64,000 nt of DNA, taken from the NCBI RefSeq assembly GCF_001864895.1, contig NZ_MJGO01000012.1, positions 62,001-126,000 of the forward strand, given 5' to 3'. Both the position numbers and the translations under genes were made by a program. Origin of the DNA: Curtobacterium sp. MCBA15_009. Lineage in GTDB: Bacteria > Actinomycetota > Actinomycetes > Actinomycetales > Microbacteriaceae. Numbering within the stretch: the stretch's first letter is position 1; every line of letters begins with the position of its first letter. Shown one piece after another: positions 39,559-48,536 of this stretch. The notes beneath the pieces were generated by a model. That model had not been told where the DNA came from. It ran no database searches and saw only the letters and a program-made list of their open reading frames with translations.

Positions 39559-39583
39559 CGCCCTCGGCGTCACGCCGAGGGCG
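39559..39583 (-). terminator. Hairpin between nusA and ylxR
   Basis: CGCCCTCGGCGT (39559-39570) pairs with ACGCCGAGGGCG (39572-39583). It lies in the 67-nt gap after nusA and could reduce readthrough into ylxR-infB or act as an mRNA processing site. No T-tract. Confidence 0.55.
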
Positions 39584-39591
39584 GAATCCGT

Positions 39592-40587
39592 CTAGTCCTC
39601 GCCGTCCAGGATCGAGTCCGGCTGGATGTCGATGCGGGCACCGGTGAGCTTCGCGGCGAGGCGGGCGTTCTGCCCCTCCTTGCCGATCGCGAGCGACAGC
39701 TGGTAGTCCGGCACGAGTGCGCGGACGGCCTTCGTCGAGGCGTCGAGCACGAACGCGCTCGTCACCTTGGCCGGCGACAGGGCGCTCGCGACGAACGAGG
39801 CGAGGTCGGACGACCAGTCGACGATGTCGATCTTCTCGGCGCCGAGCTCGTTCGTGACCGAGCGGACGCGGGCACCGAGCTCGCCGATGCACGCACCCTT
39901 CGCGTTCACGCCGGGCTCGTTCGCCTTCACCGCGATCTTCGTGCGGTGACCGGCCTCACGCGCGAGCGACGTGATCTCGACGACCCCGGACGCGATCTCC
40001 GGCACCTCGAGCGCGAACAGCTTGCGGACGAGACCCGGGTGCGTGCGGGACACCGTGATCTGCGGGCCCTTGTTGCCGCGGGCGACGCTCGTCACGTACA
40101 CGCGGATGCGGGAGCCGTGCGTGTAGGACTCCCCCGGCACCTGCTCCTCCGGCGGCAGGATGGCCTCGATCGTGCCGAGGTCGACGTGCACCATCTTGGG
40201 GTTCGGGCCCTGCTGGACCACACCCGCGACGATGTCGCCCTCCTTGCCGCGGAACTCGCCGAGGATCTTGTCGTCGCCGATGTCGCGCAGACGCTGGTTG
40301 ATGACCTGCTTCGCCGCGAACGCCGCGATGCGGCCGAAGTCGCTCGGCTGGTCGACGGCTTCACCGATGACGGTGCCCTCGTCGTCGAGCTCGGGGACGA
40401 AGACGCTGACCTCGCCGGACTTGCGGTCGAGCTCGACGCGCGACTGCGCGTGGGCCGGCTCGCCGTTCTCGTCGGCGTGCTTCTGGTAGGCGGTCAGGAT
40501 GGCAGATTCGATGATCTGGACGAGCTCGTCGAACGGGATCTCCCGCTCGCGCTCCATGAGTCGCAGGACTGCGAGATCGATCTTCAC
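39592..40587 (-). CDS. nusA: Transcription termination/antitermination factor NusA
   Basis: A 331-residue NusA: an N-terminal RNAP-binding domain, an S1 domain (about residues 110-180), and two KH domains with [14 protein letters not shown] and [14 protein letters not shown]. It lacks the C-terminal acidic repeats of E. coli NusA, as usual in actinobacteria. GTG start with GGAGG. In most actinobacteria rimP directly precedes nusA; here the next gene upstream is proS, separated by a terminator. Confidence 0.96.
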   Translation of the reverse strand: MKIDLAVLRLMEREREIPFDELVQIIESAILTAYQKHADENGEPAHAQSRVELDRKSGEVSVFVPELDDEGTVIGEAVDQPSDFGRIAAFAAKQVINQRLRDIGDDKILGEFRGKEGDIVAGVVQQGPNPKMVHVDLGTIEAILPPEEQVPGESYTHGSRIRVYVTSVARGNKGPQITVSRTHPGLVRKLFALEVPEIASGVVEITSLAREAGHRTKIAVKANEPGVNAKGACIGELGARVRSVTNELGAEKIDIVDWSSDLASFVASALSPAKVTSAFVLDASTKAVRALVPDYQLSLAIGKEGQNARLAAKLTGARIDIQPDSILDGED

Positions 40588-40650
40588 CGAGGGCCTCCGT
40601 ATTCAGATGAGTCGCTTCCGCGGGGTGGGACTGCGCAGAAGTCGGCCACA

Positions 40651-40656
40651 AGCGTA
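40651..40656 (-). promoter_or_regulatory. Candidate -10 for the nusA operon
   Basis: TACGCT on the minus strand gives a leader of about 60 nt before nusA. No clear -35; its place overlaps the proS terminator. Confidence 0.35.
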
Positions 40657-40662
40657 CCCCAG

Positions 40663-40725
40663 AACCACGGGACGGACGGGAGGCCCGGTGCCAGCTGGCA
40701 CCGGGCCTTCCGTCCGTCTCGTGGT
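40663..40725 (-). terminator. Terminator after proS
   Basis: A long imperfect palindrome ending 6 nt after the proS stop. Outer AACCACG pairs with CGTGGTT, then ACGGACGG with CCGTCCGT and a central GCCCGGTGCC/GGCACCGGGC stem around AGCT. It separates proS from nusA. Confidence 0.8.
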
Positions 40726-40730
40726 TGCGT

Positions 40731-42482
40731 CTAGATCGCGCGGACCGCGTCGAGCAGCTCGGCGACCGGGACGTCGCGACGCTCGCCCGTGGCGCGGTCC
40801 CAGAGCTCGACGACGCCGCTTGCCGCGCCGCGACCGGCGACGACGACGATCGGCATGCCGAGCAGTTCCGCGTCGCGGAGCTTCACGCCGGGCGAGACCT
40901 TCGGCCGGTCGTCGTACACGACCTCGAAGCGCTCGCCCTCGAGCTGCGCGACGATGTCCGTCGCCAGGTCGTAGGCGACCGTGTCCTTGCCGGTGGCGAC
41001 GACGTGCACGTCGAAGGGAGCGACGTTCTTCGGCCAGACCAGGCCCTTGTCGTCGTTGTGCGCCTCGGCGAGGATCGCCAGGATCCGCGTCACGCCGATC
41101 CCGTAGGAGCCCATCGTGACCGTGGCGAGCTTGCCGTTCTCGTCCTGCACCTTGAGGCCGAGCGCCTCGGCGTACTTGCGGCCGAGCTGGAAGACGTGGC
41201 CGATCTCCATGCCGCGGGCCGTCTCGAGCGGGCCGGACCCGTCGGGTGCCGGGTCGCCGGCACGGACGTCGGACACCTCGGCGACGCCGTCCGCGACGAA
41301 GTCACGACCGGCGACCAGCCCGGAGACGTGCACGCCGCGCTCGTTGGCGCCCGTGACCCAGGCGGTGCCGTCGACCACGCGCGGGTCGACGAAGTAGCGC
41401 AGGCCCGTGGCGCTCTCCGCGCCGAGCACCTGCGGGCCGATGTAGCCCTTCACCAGGCCCTTGTGCTTGCGGAAGTCGTCGTCGCCCGCGGCCTCGACCT
41501 CGGCGGGGGCGAACGCCACCTCGGCGCGCTTGAGGTCGACGTCGCGGTCCCCGGGCAGCCCGACGACCACGACCTCGCGCGTGCCGTCGAGGTGGGTGAG
41601 CGCGAGGACGACGTTCTTCAGGGTGTCCGCGGCGGTCCAGGGTGCGCCGTCGCGCGGGGCGACCGCGTTCGCGTGCTCGACGAGGGAGTCGATCGTCGGG
41701 GTGTCCGACGCGGGGAGCAGCACCGGCTCCGGCTGCCCCTCGATCGGCAGGGCGTCGGGGACCGGGGTGACGTACGCCTCGACGTTCGCCGCGTAGCCGC
41801 CCGCACTGCGGACGAAGGTGTCCTCGCCGACGCCGATCGGGTGCAGGAACTCCTCGGACTTCGAGCCGCCCATGGCCCCGGCGTCCGCCTTGACGATCAC
41901 GTACTCGAGGCCGAGCCGGGCGAAGATCTTCTCGTACGCGTCGCGCATGACCTGGTAGCTGCGCTCGAGGCCCTCGTCGGAGATGTCGAACGAGTACGCG
42001 TCCTTCATCGTGAACTCGCGACCGCGCAGGAGTCCGGCGCGGGGGCGGGCCTCGTCGCGGTACTTGTCCTGGATCTGGAACAGCGTGACGGGCAGGTCCT
42101 TGTACGACGAGTACAGGTCCTTCACCAGGAGCGCGAACATCTCCTCGTGCGTCGGCGCGAGCAGGTAGTCGGCGCCCTTGCGGTCCTGCAGGCGGAACAT
42201 GCCGTCGCCGTACTCGGTCCAGCGGTTCGTCGCCTCGTAGGGCTCGCGCGGAAGGAGCGCGGGGAGCAGGACCTCCTGCGCACCGGCCGCCACCATCTCG
42301 TCGCGGATGATGCCCTCGATGCGCGCGCGGACCCGCAGGCCGAGCGGCAGCCAGGCGAAGATGCCCGGCGACTGGCGACGGACGTACCCGGCGCGGACGA
42401 GCAGCTTGGCGCTCGTCACCTCGGCGTCGGAGGGGTCGTCGCGGAGGGTACGGAGGAAGAGATGCGAAAGCCGTGTGACCAC
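40731..42482 (-). CDS. proS: Prolyl-tRNA synthetase
   Basis: A 583-residue bacterial-type class II synthetase, including the INS editing insertion (about residues 230-380). Motif 1 is in the N-terminal third, then [27 protein letters not shown] is split across motif 2, and [12 protein letters not shown] follows. Motif 3 is [13 protein letters not shown]. The C-terminal anticodon domain ends [11 protein letters not shown] start; TAGGCT lies 6 nt upstream (leaderless layout), with no ribosome site. Confidence 0.97.
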   Translation of the reverse strand: MVTRLSHLFLRTLRDDPSDAEVTSAKLLVRAGYVRRQSPGIFAWLPLGLRVRARIEGIIRDEMVAAGAQEVLLPALLPREPYEATNRWTEYGDGMFRLQDRKGADYLLAPTHEEMFALLVKDLYSSYKDLPVTLFQIQDKYRDEARPRAGLLRGREFTMKDAYSFDISDEGLERSYQVMRDAYEKIFARLGLEYVIVKADAGAMGGSKSEEFLHPIGVGEDTFVRSAGGYAANVEAYVTPVPDALPIEGQPEPVLLPASDTPTIDSLVEHANAVAPRDGAPWTAADTLKNVVLALTHLDGTREVVVVGLPGDRDVDLKRAEVAFAPAEVEAAGDDDFRKHKGLVKGYIGPQVLGAESATGLRYFVDPRVVDGTAWVTGANERGVHVSGLVAGRDFVADGVAEVSDVRAGDPAPDGSGPLETARGMEIGHVFQLGRKYAEALGLKVQDENGKLATVTMGSYGIGVTRILAILAEAHNDDKGLVWPKNVAPFDVHVVATGKDTVAYDLATDIVAQLEGERFEVVYDDRPKVSPGVKLRDAELLGMPIVVVAGRGAASGVVELWDRATGERRDVPVAELLDAVRAI

Positions 42483-42488
42483 GGGGCA

Positions 42489-42494
42489 AGCCTA
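42489..42494 (-). promoter_or_regulatory. -10 element of leaderless proS
   Basis: TAGGCT on the minus strand, 6 nt before the proS GTG. Confidence 0.5.
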
Positions 42495-42572
42495 GCGGCG
42501 ACGAGGGGCGTGCTCGTGGTCGCGGTCGCGGTCGTGGTTGTGCCCGCCGTCGTGGTCGCGGTCGTGCCCGTC

Positions 42573-42744
42573 GGCACTCGGTGAGCAGAAGATGTCGAGT
42601 GCGCCCGCGCGACCCGACACCTTCTGCTCACGAAGCGTCACGCAGCACCGACGGGGAGCGTGCCCGGCGCCGCGCTCCCGGCCGCCGGCACTCGGTGAGC
42701 AGAAGATGTCGAGTGCGCCCGCGCGACCCGACACCTTCTGCTCA
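42573..42744. repeat. Two identical 58-bp direct repeats with internal palindrome
   Basis: Copies at 42573-42630 and 42687-42744 are identical over all 58 positions, 114 bp apart. Each begins GGCACTCGGTGAGCAGAAG and ends CCTTCTGCTCA. Inside, TGAGCAGAAG pairs with CTTCTGCTCA and flanking TGTCG with CGACA, giving a 16-bp stem (one G-U on the minus-strand RNA) around a GC loop. The flank at 42508-42566 is a GTCGTG/GTCGCG-like low-complexity stretch. No transposase is nearby. The 305-bp gap between proS and ispG has no convincing gene. Confidence 0.75.
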
Positions 42745-42787
42745 TTCGGTGCGGCGCGCCGCAGCCCGAGCGCGCTCTACCCGAGCG

Positions 42788-43942
42788 CTACGGCGCGGTG
42801 ATGACCTGGGGCGAGCCGAGTGCGGCCTCGGGGCCCATCTCGGCGGCGATGCGGTTCGCCTCGGCGATGAGGGTCGGGACGATCTCGTGCTCCGGCACGG
42901 TCTTGACGACCTCGCCCTTGACGAAGATCTGGCCCTTGCCGTTGCCGGACGCGACGCCGAGGTCGGCCTCGCGGGCCTCGCCCGGGCCGTTCACGACGCA
43001 ACCCATGACGGCCACGCGCAGCGGCACGGTCATGCCCTCGAGGCCCTTCGTGACGTCGTTCGCGAGCTGGTAGACGTCGACCTGCGCACGGCCGCAGCTC
43101 GGGCAGGACACGATCTCGAGCTTGCGCTCGCGCAGGTTGAGCGACTGCAGGATCTGCAGGCCGACCTTGACCTCTTGCGCGGGGGGCGCGGACAGGGACA
43201 CGCGGATGGTGTCGCCGATGCCCTCGGCGAGCAGGATGCCGAACGCGGTGGCGCTCTTGATCGTGCCCTGGAACTCCGGGCCGGCCTCGGTCACTCCGAG
43301 GTGCAGGGGCCAGTCACCGGCGGCCGCGAGCTGCCGGTAGGCCTTCACCATGACGATGGGGTCGTTGTGCTTGACCGAGATCTTGAAGTCGTGGAAGTCG
43401 TGCTCCTCGAACAACGAGGCCTCCCACACGGCGGACTCGACGAGCGCCTCGGGCGTCGCCTTGCCGTACTTCTGCAGCAGGCTCGGCTCGAGGGAGCCGG
43501 CGTTCACGCCGATGCGCAGGGACACCCCGGCGTCCTTCGCGGCGCGGGCGATGGCACCGACCTGGTCGTCGAACTTGCGGATGTTGCCGGGGTTGACGCG
43601 GACCGCGGCGCACCCGGCGTCGATGGCCTGGAAGACGTACTTCGGCTGGAAGTGGATGTCGGCGATCACCGGGATCTGCGACTTCTTCGCGATGATCGGC
43701 AGCGCGTCGGCGTCGTCCTGGCTCGGCACGGCCACCCGGACGATGTCGCACCCGGAGGCGGTGAGCTCGGCGATCTGCTGCAGGGTCGCGTTGATGTTCG
43801 TCGTCGGCGTGGTGGTCATCGACTGGACGGACACGGGCGCGTCACCGCCGACGAGCACCTTGCCGACCCGGATCTGCCGCGACTTGCGACGGGGGGCGAG
43901 GGTTTCGGGCGTCTTGGGCATACCGAGGTTGACTGCGGGCAC
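42788..43942 (-). CDS. ispG: 4-hydroxy-3-methylbut-2-en-1-yl diphosphate synthase
   Basis: A 384-residue [4Fe-4S] enzyme of the MEP isoprenoid pathway (MEcPP to HMBPP). The N-terminal TIM-barrel region has [12 protein letters not shown] and [12 protein letters not shown]. The FeS ligands lie in [13 protein letters not shown] and [11 protein letters not shown] near the C-terminus. The GTG start has TAGAGT exactly 6 nt upstream, so it is probably leaderless; that -10 includes the stop codon of the upstream hydrolase. Partner dxr lies 4.5 kb upstream. Confidence 0.96.
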   Translation of the reverse strand: MPAVNLGMPKTPETLAPRRKSRQIRVGKVLVGGDAPVSVQSMTTTPTTNINATLQQIAELTASGCDIVRVAVPSQDDADALPIIAKKSQIPVIADIHFQPKYVFQAIDAGCAAVRVNPGNIRKFDDQVGAIARAAKDAGVSLRIGVNAGSLEPSLLQKYGKATPEALVESAVWEASLFEEHDFHDFKISVKHNDPIVMVKAYRQLAAAGDWPLHLGVTEAGPEFQGTIKSATAFGILLAEGIGDTIRVSLSAPPAQEVKVGLQILQSLNLRERKLEIVSCPSCGRAQVDVYQLANDVTKGLEGMTVPLRVAVMGCVVNGPGEAREADLGVASGNGKGQIFVKGEVVKTVPEHEIVPTLIAEANRIAAEMGPEAALGSPQVITAP

Positions 43943-43948
43943 GTCAGC

Positions 43949-43954
43949 ACTCTA
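43949..43954 (-). promoter_or_regulatory. -10 element of leaderless ispG
   Basis: TAGAGT on the minus strand, 6 nt before the ispG GTG; its first three bases are the TAG stop of the cysteine hydrolase gene. Confidence 0.5.
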
Positions 43955-44539
43955 CGCGCTCGCCCTGACGCTCCCCCGCACCAGGTCCGCGGCCGCGTCG
44001 ACGACGGTGACCAGCGGTGCGTAGAGGCGCATGACGTCGAGTGCCCGGTCGTGGTCGGCGTCGCTCGCGCCGGCACAGGCGTCGGCCACGACGGTGACCG
44101 TCGCGCCCGCGTCCGCCGCCGCGAGCGCGGTCGACAGGACGCAGCAGTCCGTGGACACGCCCGTCAGCACGAGGTGCGGGTGGTCGCCGACGACTGCCTG
44201 GAGGCCCGTCCCCCACTTGCCGAACGTCGGTTCCGTCACGACGGGGTCGCCCCGGTCCGCGGCGGCGGACGCGAAGGGCTCGGTGAGCGCGTACAGCGGG
44301 TCGGCGTCCGGGACGAGCGCGAAGGGCCAGTCGCGGTAGTACGGCACCCACGCGCCCTCGGGCTGTGCCGGGGCGACGAAGCGCGTGAACACGGTGCGGC
44401 CGGTGAAGCGCGGCAGCAGGTGCTCGATCGCGTACCCGGCGTGGTCGTACCGCGGCGCGGCCCACGGGCTCTCCCCCGTGAACACCTGCTGCATGTCGAC
44501 GACGACGAGCCAGGCGTCCTCGGCCACGACGGTGGTCAC
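43952..44539 (-). CDS. Isochorismatase-family cysteine hydrolase
   Basis: A 195-residue alpha/beta hydrolase of the isochorismatase/nicotinamidase superfamily. The triad is visible: Asp in WLVVVDMQQVFTG, Lys in TFGKWGTGL, nucleophile Cys in LTGVSTDCCVLSTA. Substrates in this family are amides or ureido compounds. The GTG start overlaps the NCS1 permease stop by 4 nt, which points to a shared substrate such as a nitrogen-containing heterocycle or its product. The pair is wedged between rseP and ispG. Confidence 0.88.
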   Translation of the reverse strand: MTTVVAEDAWLVVVDMQQVFTGESPWAAPRYDHAGYAIEHLLPRFTGRTVFTRFVAPAQPEGAWVPYYRDWPFALVPDADPLYALTEPFASAAADRGDPVVTEPTFGKWGTGLQAVVGDHPHLVLTGVSTDCCVLSTALAAADAGATVTVVADACAGASDADHDRALDVMRLYAPLVTVVDAAADLVRGSVRASA

Positions 44540-45993
44540 CGCTGCGACTCCTGCCGGCGGACAGCGCGACGGGCGGTGAGCAGCGTGCCGACGAACCCGA
44601 CGACGAGCGCGACGAGGACACCGAGGTTCGCGTACGCCCAGGGTCCGCCACGCCCGCCGAGGCCGAACGGGCCGAGCAGGTAGCCCTGCCACGACAGCCA
44701 CGCCGGCGACGAGAGCGTCACGAGTCCCCAGCCCAGGGCGGTGCCGACCAGGACCAGCGCGACGGCGCCCCACCGCACGTCGCCGTAGCGGCCGCGGCGG
44801 TCGTCGAGCTCCGCCTCGGCGTACGCCGTCCGTCGCAGCAGGACGTCGGCGACGAACACGCCCGCCCACGCGGCGACGGGGACCCCGAGCGTGATGAGGA
44901 ACGCCTGGAACGGCTGCAGGAAGTCGGTGGCGAAGAAGACGACGTACACCGCGCCGACGACCATGACCACACCGTCGACCCCGGCGGCGACCGGTCGGGG
45001 GATGCGGACGCCCGCACTGAGCAGCGCGAGGCCCGACGAGTAGATGTCGAGCACCGCGCCGCCGACGATGCCGAGGATCGCGACGATCGCGAAGGGGACG
45101 AGGAACCACACCGGCAGCACGGTGGTGAGCGCTCCGATCGGGTCGGTGCCGATCGCCTTCCGCAGGTCGGGCGACGATCCCGCGAGCACCAGGCCGACCA
45201 CGACGAGCACCGCCGGGGCGAGCGCTCCGCCGAACGTCGTCCAGCCGACGACCCCGCGGGTCGAGGCGGTCCGCGGCAGGTAGCGCGAGTAGTCGGCCGC
45301 GGCGTTCACCCAGCCGAGGCCGAACCCGGTCATCACGAGCACGAGTGCCCCGATCACCTGCTGGGCGCTGCCCGAGGGCAGGGCGCCGAGCGCCGCCGTG
45401 TCGATCGTCGGCGCCGCGAGGACCACGTAGAGGACGGTCAGCACGGCCGTGACGACCGTTATCACCGTCTGCAGGCGCATGATGACGTCGAAGCCCGCGA
45501 CGCCGGCGCCGACCACGAGCGCGGCCACGACGACGAGCGCGACGAGCTTGGTGAGGACCCCGCCGTCCCAGCCGAGCTCGGTGAACACCGTCGAGGTGGC
45601 GAGGACCGCCAGGGCTGCCAACGCCGTCTCCCACCCGACGGTGAGCACCCAACTGAGGAACGAGGGCAGGCGGTTGCCCCGCACGCCGAACGCCGCGCGG
45701 CTCAGCACCATCGTGGGCGCGGAGCCCCGCTTGCCGGCGATCGCGACGACGCCGCAGAGCAGGAACGAGAACGCGACGCCGACGACGGAGACGACGGCCG
45801 CCTGGACGAGCGAGATGCCGAAGTCGAGCACGAACGACCCGTAGGCGAGGCCGAGCACGGAGACGTTCGCCGCGAACCACGGCCAGAACAGCCCGCGCGG
45901 CGTGCCCTTGCGGTCGCCCTCGGCGATGACGTCGAGGCCCTGCCGTTCGACGGCGCGGACCTCGGACGTGGGCTTGGCCGGCACGGTGCTCAT
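44536..45993 (-). CDS. NCS1-family nucleobase/hydantoin-type permease
   Basis: A 485-residue membrane transporter with about 12 hydrophobic segments. The NCS1 pattern is clear: ERQGLDVIAEGDRKGTPRGLFWPWFAANVS is split over the N-terminus, then GKRGSAPTMVLSRAAFGVRGN and DYSRYLP in the middle. Likely imports cytosine, a purine, hydantoin or an allantoin-like compound together with a cation; the exact substrate cannot be read from sequence. ATG start with TACGCT and exactly 6 nt upstream (leaderless). It is coupled by 4 nt to the cysteine hydrolase. Confidence 0.9.
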   Translation of the reverse strand: MSTVPAKPTSEVRAVERQGLDVIAEGDRKGTPRGLFWPWFAANVSVLGLAYGSFVLDFGISLVQAAVVSVVGVAFSFLLCGVVAIAGKRGSAPTMVLSRAAFGVRGNRLPSFLSWVLTVGWETALAALAVLATSTVFTELGWDGGVLTKLVALVVVAALVVGAGVAGFDVIMRLQTVITVVTAVLTVLYVVLAAPTIDTAALGALPSGSAQQVIGALVLVMTGFGLGWVNAAADYSRYLPRTASTRGVVGWTTFGGALAPAVLVVVGLVLAGSSPDLRKAIGTDPIGALTTVLPVWFLVPFAIVAILGIVGGAVLDIYSSGLALLSAGVRIPRPVAAGVDGVVMVVGAVYVVFFATDFLQPFQAFLITLGVPVAAWAGVFVADVLLRRTAYAEAELDDRRGRYGDVRWGAVALVLVGTALGWGLVTLSSPAWLSWQGYLLGPFGLGGRGGPWAYANLGVLVALVVGFVGTLLTARRAVRRQESQR

Positions 45994-45999
45994 GCGCCG

Positions 46000-46005
46000 A
46001 GCGTA
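46000..46005 (-). promoter_or_regulatory. -10 element of leaderless NCS1 permease gene
   Basis: TACGCT on the minus strand, 6 nt before the permease ATG. Confidence 0.5.
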
Positions 46006-46017
46006 GTGCTCGGTCGG

Positions 46018-47352
46018 CTACCCGAACAGGTCCACGGGGCGCACGAGGTCGGCGTAGATGAGCAGCGCGCTCATGCCCGCCAGCAGCACCACGACCACCA
46101 TCGTCAGGGGCATCGTCTTCGCCAGGTCGATGGGACCGGGGTCGGCCTTGCCGACGAGCGTGAACGCACGACGCTTGATCGCCTCCCACAGCGCGCCCGC
46201 GATGTGTCCGCCGTCGAGCGGCAGCAGCGGCACCATGTTCAGCACGAACAGGCCGATGTTGAGCGACGCGAGCAGGCCGAGGATCGTGTACGCCTTGTCG
46301 ACCACCGGGACGCCGCTCATCGACGAGACCTCGCCGATGGCACGGCCGACACCGACCACGGACACCGGGCTGTCCTGCGAGCGTTCCTGGGCGCCGAACG
46401 CCGCGTTCCACACCGCGACGAGCCGCTGCGGCAGGTCGATGATGAGGTGCGCCGACGCCGCGATCTGCGCACCGGTCGCGGGCAGGACCTCGGTCGGCGA
46501 CTGCCGCACCAGGGACTGCCCGATGCTGACGCCCACCACGCCGACCTGCTGGGTCTTCGCGGTGCCGTCGGCGTTCTCGACAGCCTTGCCCTCGGCGTCG
46601 TACACGTCGCGGGTGGCCGTCGTCGGCGTGATCTCGAGCGTCTTCCGGGCACCGTCGCGCTCGACGACGACCGTCACCTGCTCACCGGCGGATCGCTGGA
46701 ACACCTCGGAGACGCGGGCGATGGTGGGGTCCTGCTCGCCGTTCACCGACAGCACGACGTCCCCCGACGCGATGCCCGCCTGCTTCGCCGGCGACTCCGC
46801 GTCGCCCGGGGCGCACTCGGTGGCCTGGCTGGTCGGCAGGACGCAGTCGACGCTCGACGTGAACGTCGTCGTCGGCGCGCCGAACCCGCAGAGCAGCACG
46901 CCGAACAGCACGATGCCGATCACGAGGTTCATCGCCGGGCCGGCGACCATCACGATGATGCGCTTCCACGGGGTGAGCCGGTAGAACGCCCGGGAGTCGT
47001 CGCCGCCCGAGTCCGCGATCTGCTCGGCGCTGGCCTGGCGGGCGTCCTGCACGAACGCGCCGTACATGCCGGTGTTCGTGATCGTGTTCGCCCGGCCGGA
47101 GGCACGCGGCTTGAGCATGCCGACCATCGAGATGTAGCCGCCGAGCAGGATCGGTCGGATGCCGTACTCGGTCTCACCGCGGCGGAAGGACCAGATCGCC
47201 TTGCCGAACCCCAGCGAGTACTGCGTCACCTTGACGTTGAACAGCTTCGCGAAGGACAGGTGCCCCAGCTCGTGGAGCCCGATCGAGACCAGCAGGCCGA
47301 CGATGAAGACGACCACGCCGAGGACGAAGAGCAGGACGGATTCGACGGTCAC
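46018..47352 (-). CDS. rseP: Site-2 protease RseP-like (M50 family)
   Basis: A 444-residue intramembrane zinc metalloprotease. The first membrane helix carries the HELGH zinc motif (SIGLHELGHLSFAK), the late helix carries LLPLDGGHIAG with the third metal ligand, and a single periplasmic-side PDZ domain (about residues 160-260) lies between. It probably cleaves anti-sigma factors after a site-1 cut. I chose the GTG at 47352 because TACGCT lies 6 nt upstream; an ATG 27 nt earlier has neither ribosome site nor promoter. dxr follows upstream, as in other actinobacteria. Confidence 0.92.
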   Translation of the reverse strand: MTVESVLLFVLGVVVFIVGLLVSIGLHELGHLSFAKLFNVKVTQYSLGFGKAIWSFRRGETEYGIRPILLGGYISMVGMLKPRASGRANTITNTGMYGAFVQDARQASAEQIADSGGDDSRAFYRLTPWKRIIVMVAGPAMNLVIGIVLFGVLLCGFGAPTTTFTSSVDCVLPTSQATECAPGDAESPAKQAGIASGDVVLSVNGEQDPTIARVSEVFQRSAGEQVTVVVERDGARKTLEITPTTATRDVYDAEGKAVENADGTAKTQQVGVVGVSIGQSLVRQSPTEVLPATGAQIAASAHLIIDLPQRLVAVWNAAFGAQERSQDSPVSVVGVGRAIGEVSSMSGVPVVDKAYTILGLLASLNIGLFVLNMVPLLPLDGGHIAGALWEAIKRRAFTLVGKADPGPIDLAKTMPLTMVVVVLLAGMSALLIYADLVRPVDLFG

Positions 47353-47358
47353 CGGGAA

Positions 47359-47364
47359 AGCGTA
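47359..47364 (-). promoter_or_regulatory. -10 element of leaderless rseP
   Basis: TACGCT on the minus strand, 6 nt before the rseP GTG. Confidence 0.5.
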
Positions 47365-47421
47365 CGGGACGGTGCCCATGACGGAGCCGAGCGCCGTCTG
47401 GGAGGTGGGACGGGCCTCCCG

Positions 47422-48534
47422 TCAGCGGGACAGCGCGCGGTCCGCAGCGGCGCGGGCCCACTGCTCCGCCGCGAGCACGCCGTCGAGCGACGGCTCCCCC
47501 GCGGTGTGCTCGTCGACGATGCGCTCGACGGTGTCGACGATGTCGAGGAAGCTGATCGCGCCCGCGTGGAACGCGGCGACCGCCTGCTCGTTCGCGGCGT
47601 TGAACACGGCCGGGAAGGTCCCGCCGAGCTCGCCGACCCGCTTCGCGAGCGCGACGGCACCGAAGGCGTCCTGGTCGAGCGGCTCGAAGGTCCAGGTGCT
47701 CGCGGTCGTCCAGTCGAGCGGGACACCGATGCCGGGCACCCGGTCCGGCCACGCCATCCCGAGTGCGATCGGCAGGCGCATGTCCGGCGGGGACGCCTGG
47801 GCGATGGTCGAGCCGTCGACGAACTCGACCATCGAGTGCACGATCGACTGCGCGTGCACCGTGACGTCGATGCGGTCGTAGGGGACGTCGAAGAGCAGGT
47901 GCGCCTCGATGACCTCGAGGCCCTTGTTCACCAGGGTGGCCGAGTTCGTCGTGACGACGAGTCCCATGTCCCAGGTCGGGTGCGCCAGTGCCTCGGCCGG
48001 GGTGACGTCGCGGAGCTGCTCGCGGGAGCGCCCGCGGAACGGCCCGCCGCTCGCGGTCAGCACGAGCCGGTCCACCTCGGTGTCGGCGCCGGAGCGGAGC
48101 GCCTGCGCGATCGCGGAGTGCTCGCTGTCGACCGGGACGATCTGTCCCGGCGCGGCGGCCTGCTGCACGAGCGGACCGCCGACGATCAGGCTCTCCTTGT
48201 TCGCGAGCGCCAGGGTCGCCCCGGACTCCAGCGCCGCCAGGGTCGGACCGAGGCCGACCGAACCGGTGATGCCGTTCAGGACGACGTCGGCCTCGACGCT
48301 GCGGACGAGCTGCTCCGAGTCCGCCGCGCCGAACGCGGTGTCCCGGACGCCGAACCGGGCGGCCTGCTCGGCGACGAGCGCGCGGTTGCTGCCCGCGGTC
48401 AGCCCGACGACCTCGAACCGGTCGGGGTTGCGGGCGACCACGTCGAGCGCCTGCGTGCCGATCGAGCCGGTGCTGCCGAGGACGACGACGCGCCGACGGA
48501 CCGGACCGGTGCTGTCGAGACGGCCGTCCGTCAC
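47422..48534 (-). CDS. dxr: 1-deoxy-D-xylulose 5-phosphate reductoisomerase
   Basis: A 370-residue NADPH-dependent enzyme, second step of the MEP pathway (DXP to MEP). The N-terminal Rossmann motif [15 protein letters not shown] is at about residues 14-28. [27 protein letters not shown] and TWDMG mark the catalytic domain. The GTG start lies 2 nt after the FKBP stop. With ispG in the same region, this places two MEP enzymes close together. Confidence 0.97.
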   Translation of the reverse strand: MTDGRLDSTGPVRRRVVVLGSTGSIGTQALDVVARNPDRFEVVGLTAGSNRALVAEQAARFGVRDTAFGAADSEQLVRSVEADVVLNGITGSVGLGPTLAALESGATLALANKESLIVGGPLVQQAAAPGQIVPVDSEHSAIAQALRSGADTEVDRLVLTASGGPFRGRSREQLRDVTPAEALAHPTWDMGLVVTTNSATLVNKGLEVIEAHLLFDVPYDRIDVTVHAQSIVHSMVEFVDGSTIAQASPPDMRLPIALGMAWPDRVPGIGVPLDWTTASTWTFEPLDQDAFGAVALAKRVGELGGTFPAVFNAANEQAVAAFHAGAISFLDIVDTVERIVDEHTAGEPSLDGVLAAEQWARAAADRALSR

Positions 48535-48536
48535 GG

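Noticed and set aside
42492-42734. A short minus-strand frame with a His/Asp-rich end
   Set aside because: It consists almost wholly of the 58-bp repeats and the adjacent simple repeat; no ribosome site or family.
42573-42744. CRISPR array
   Set aside because: Only two repeat copies of 58 bp with an internal palindrome, no spacer series and no cas genes.
47353-47379. N-terminal extension of RseP starting at ATG 47379
   Set aside because: No ribosome site or -10 upstream; the GTG at 47352 has TACGCT at the same 6-nt spacing as neighbouring genes.
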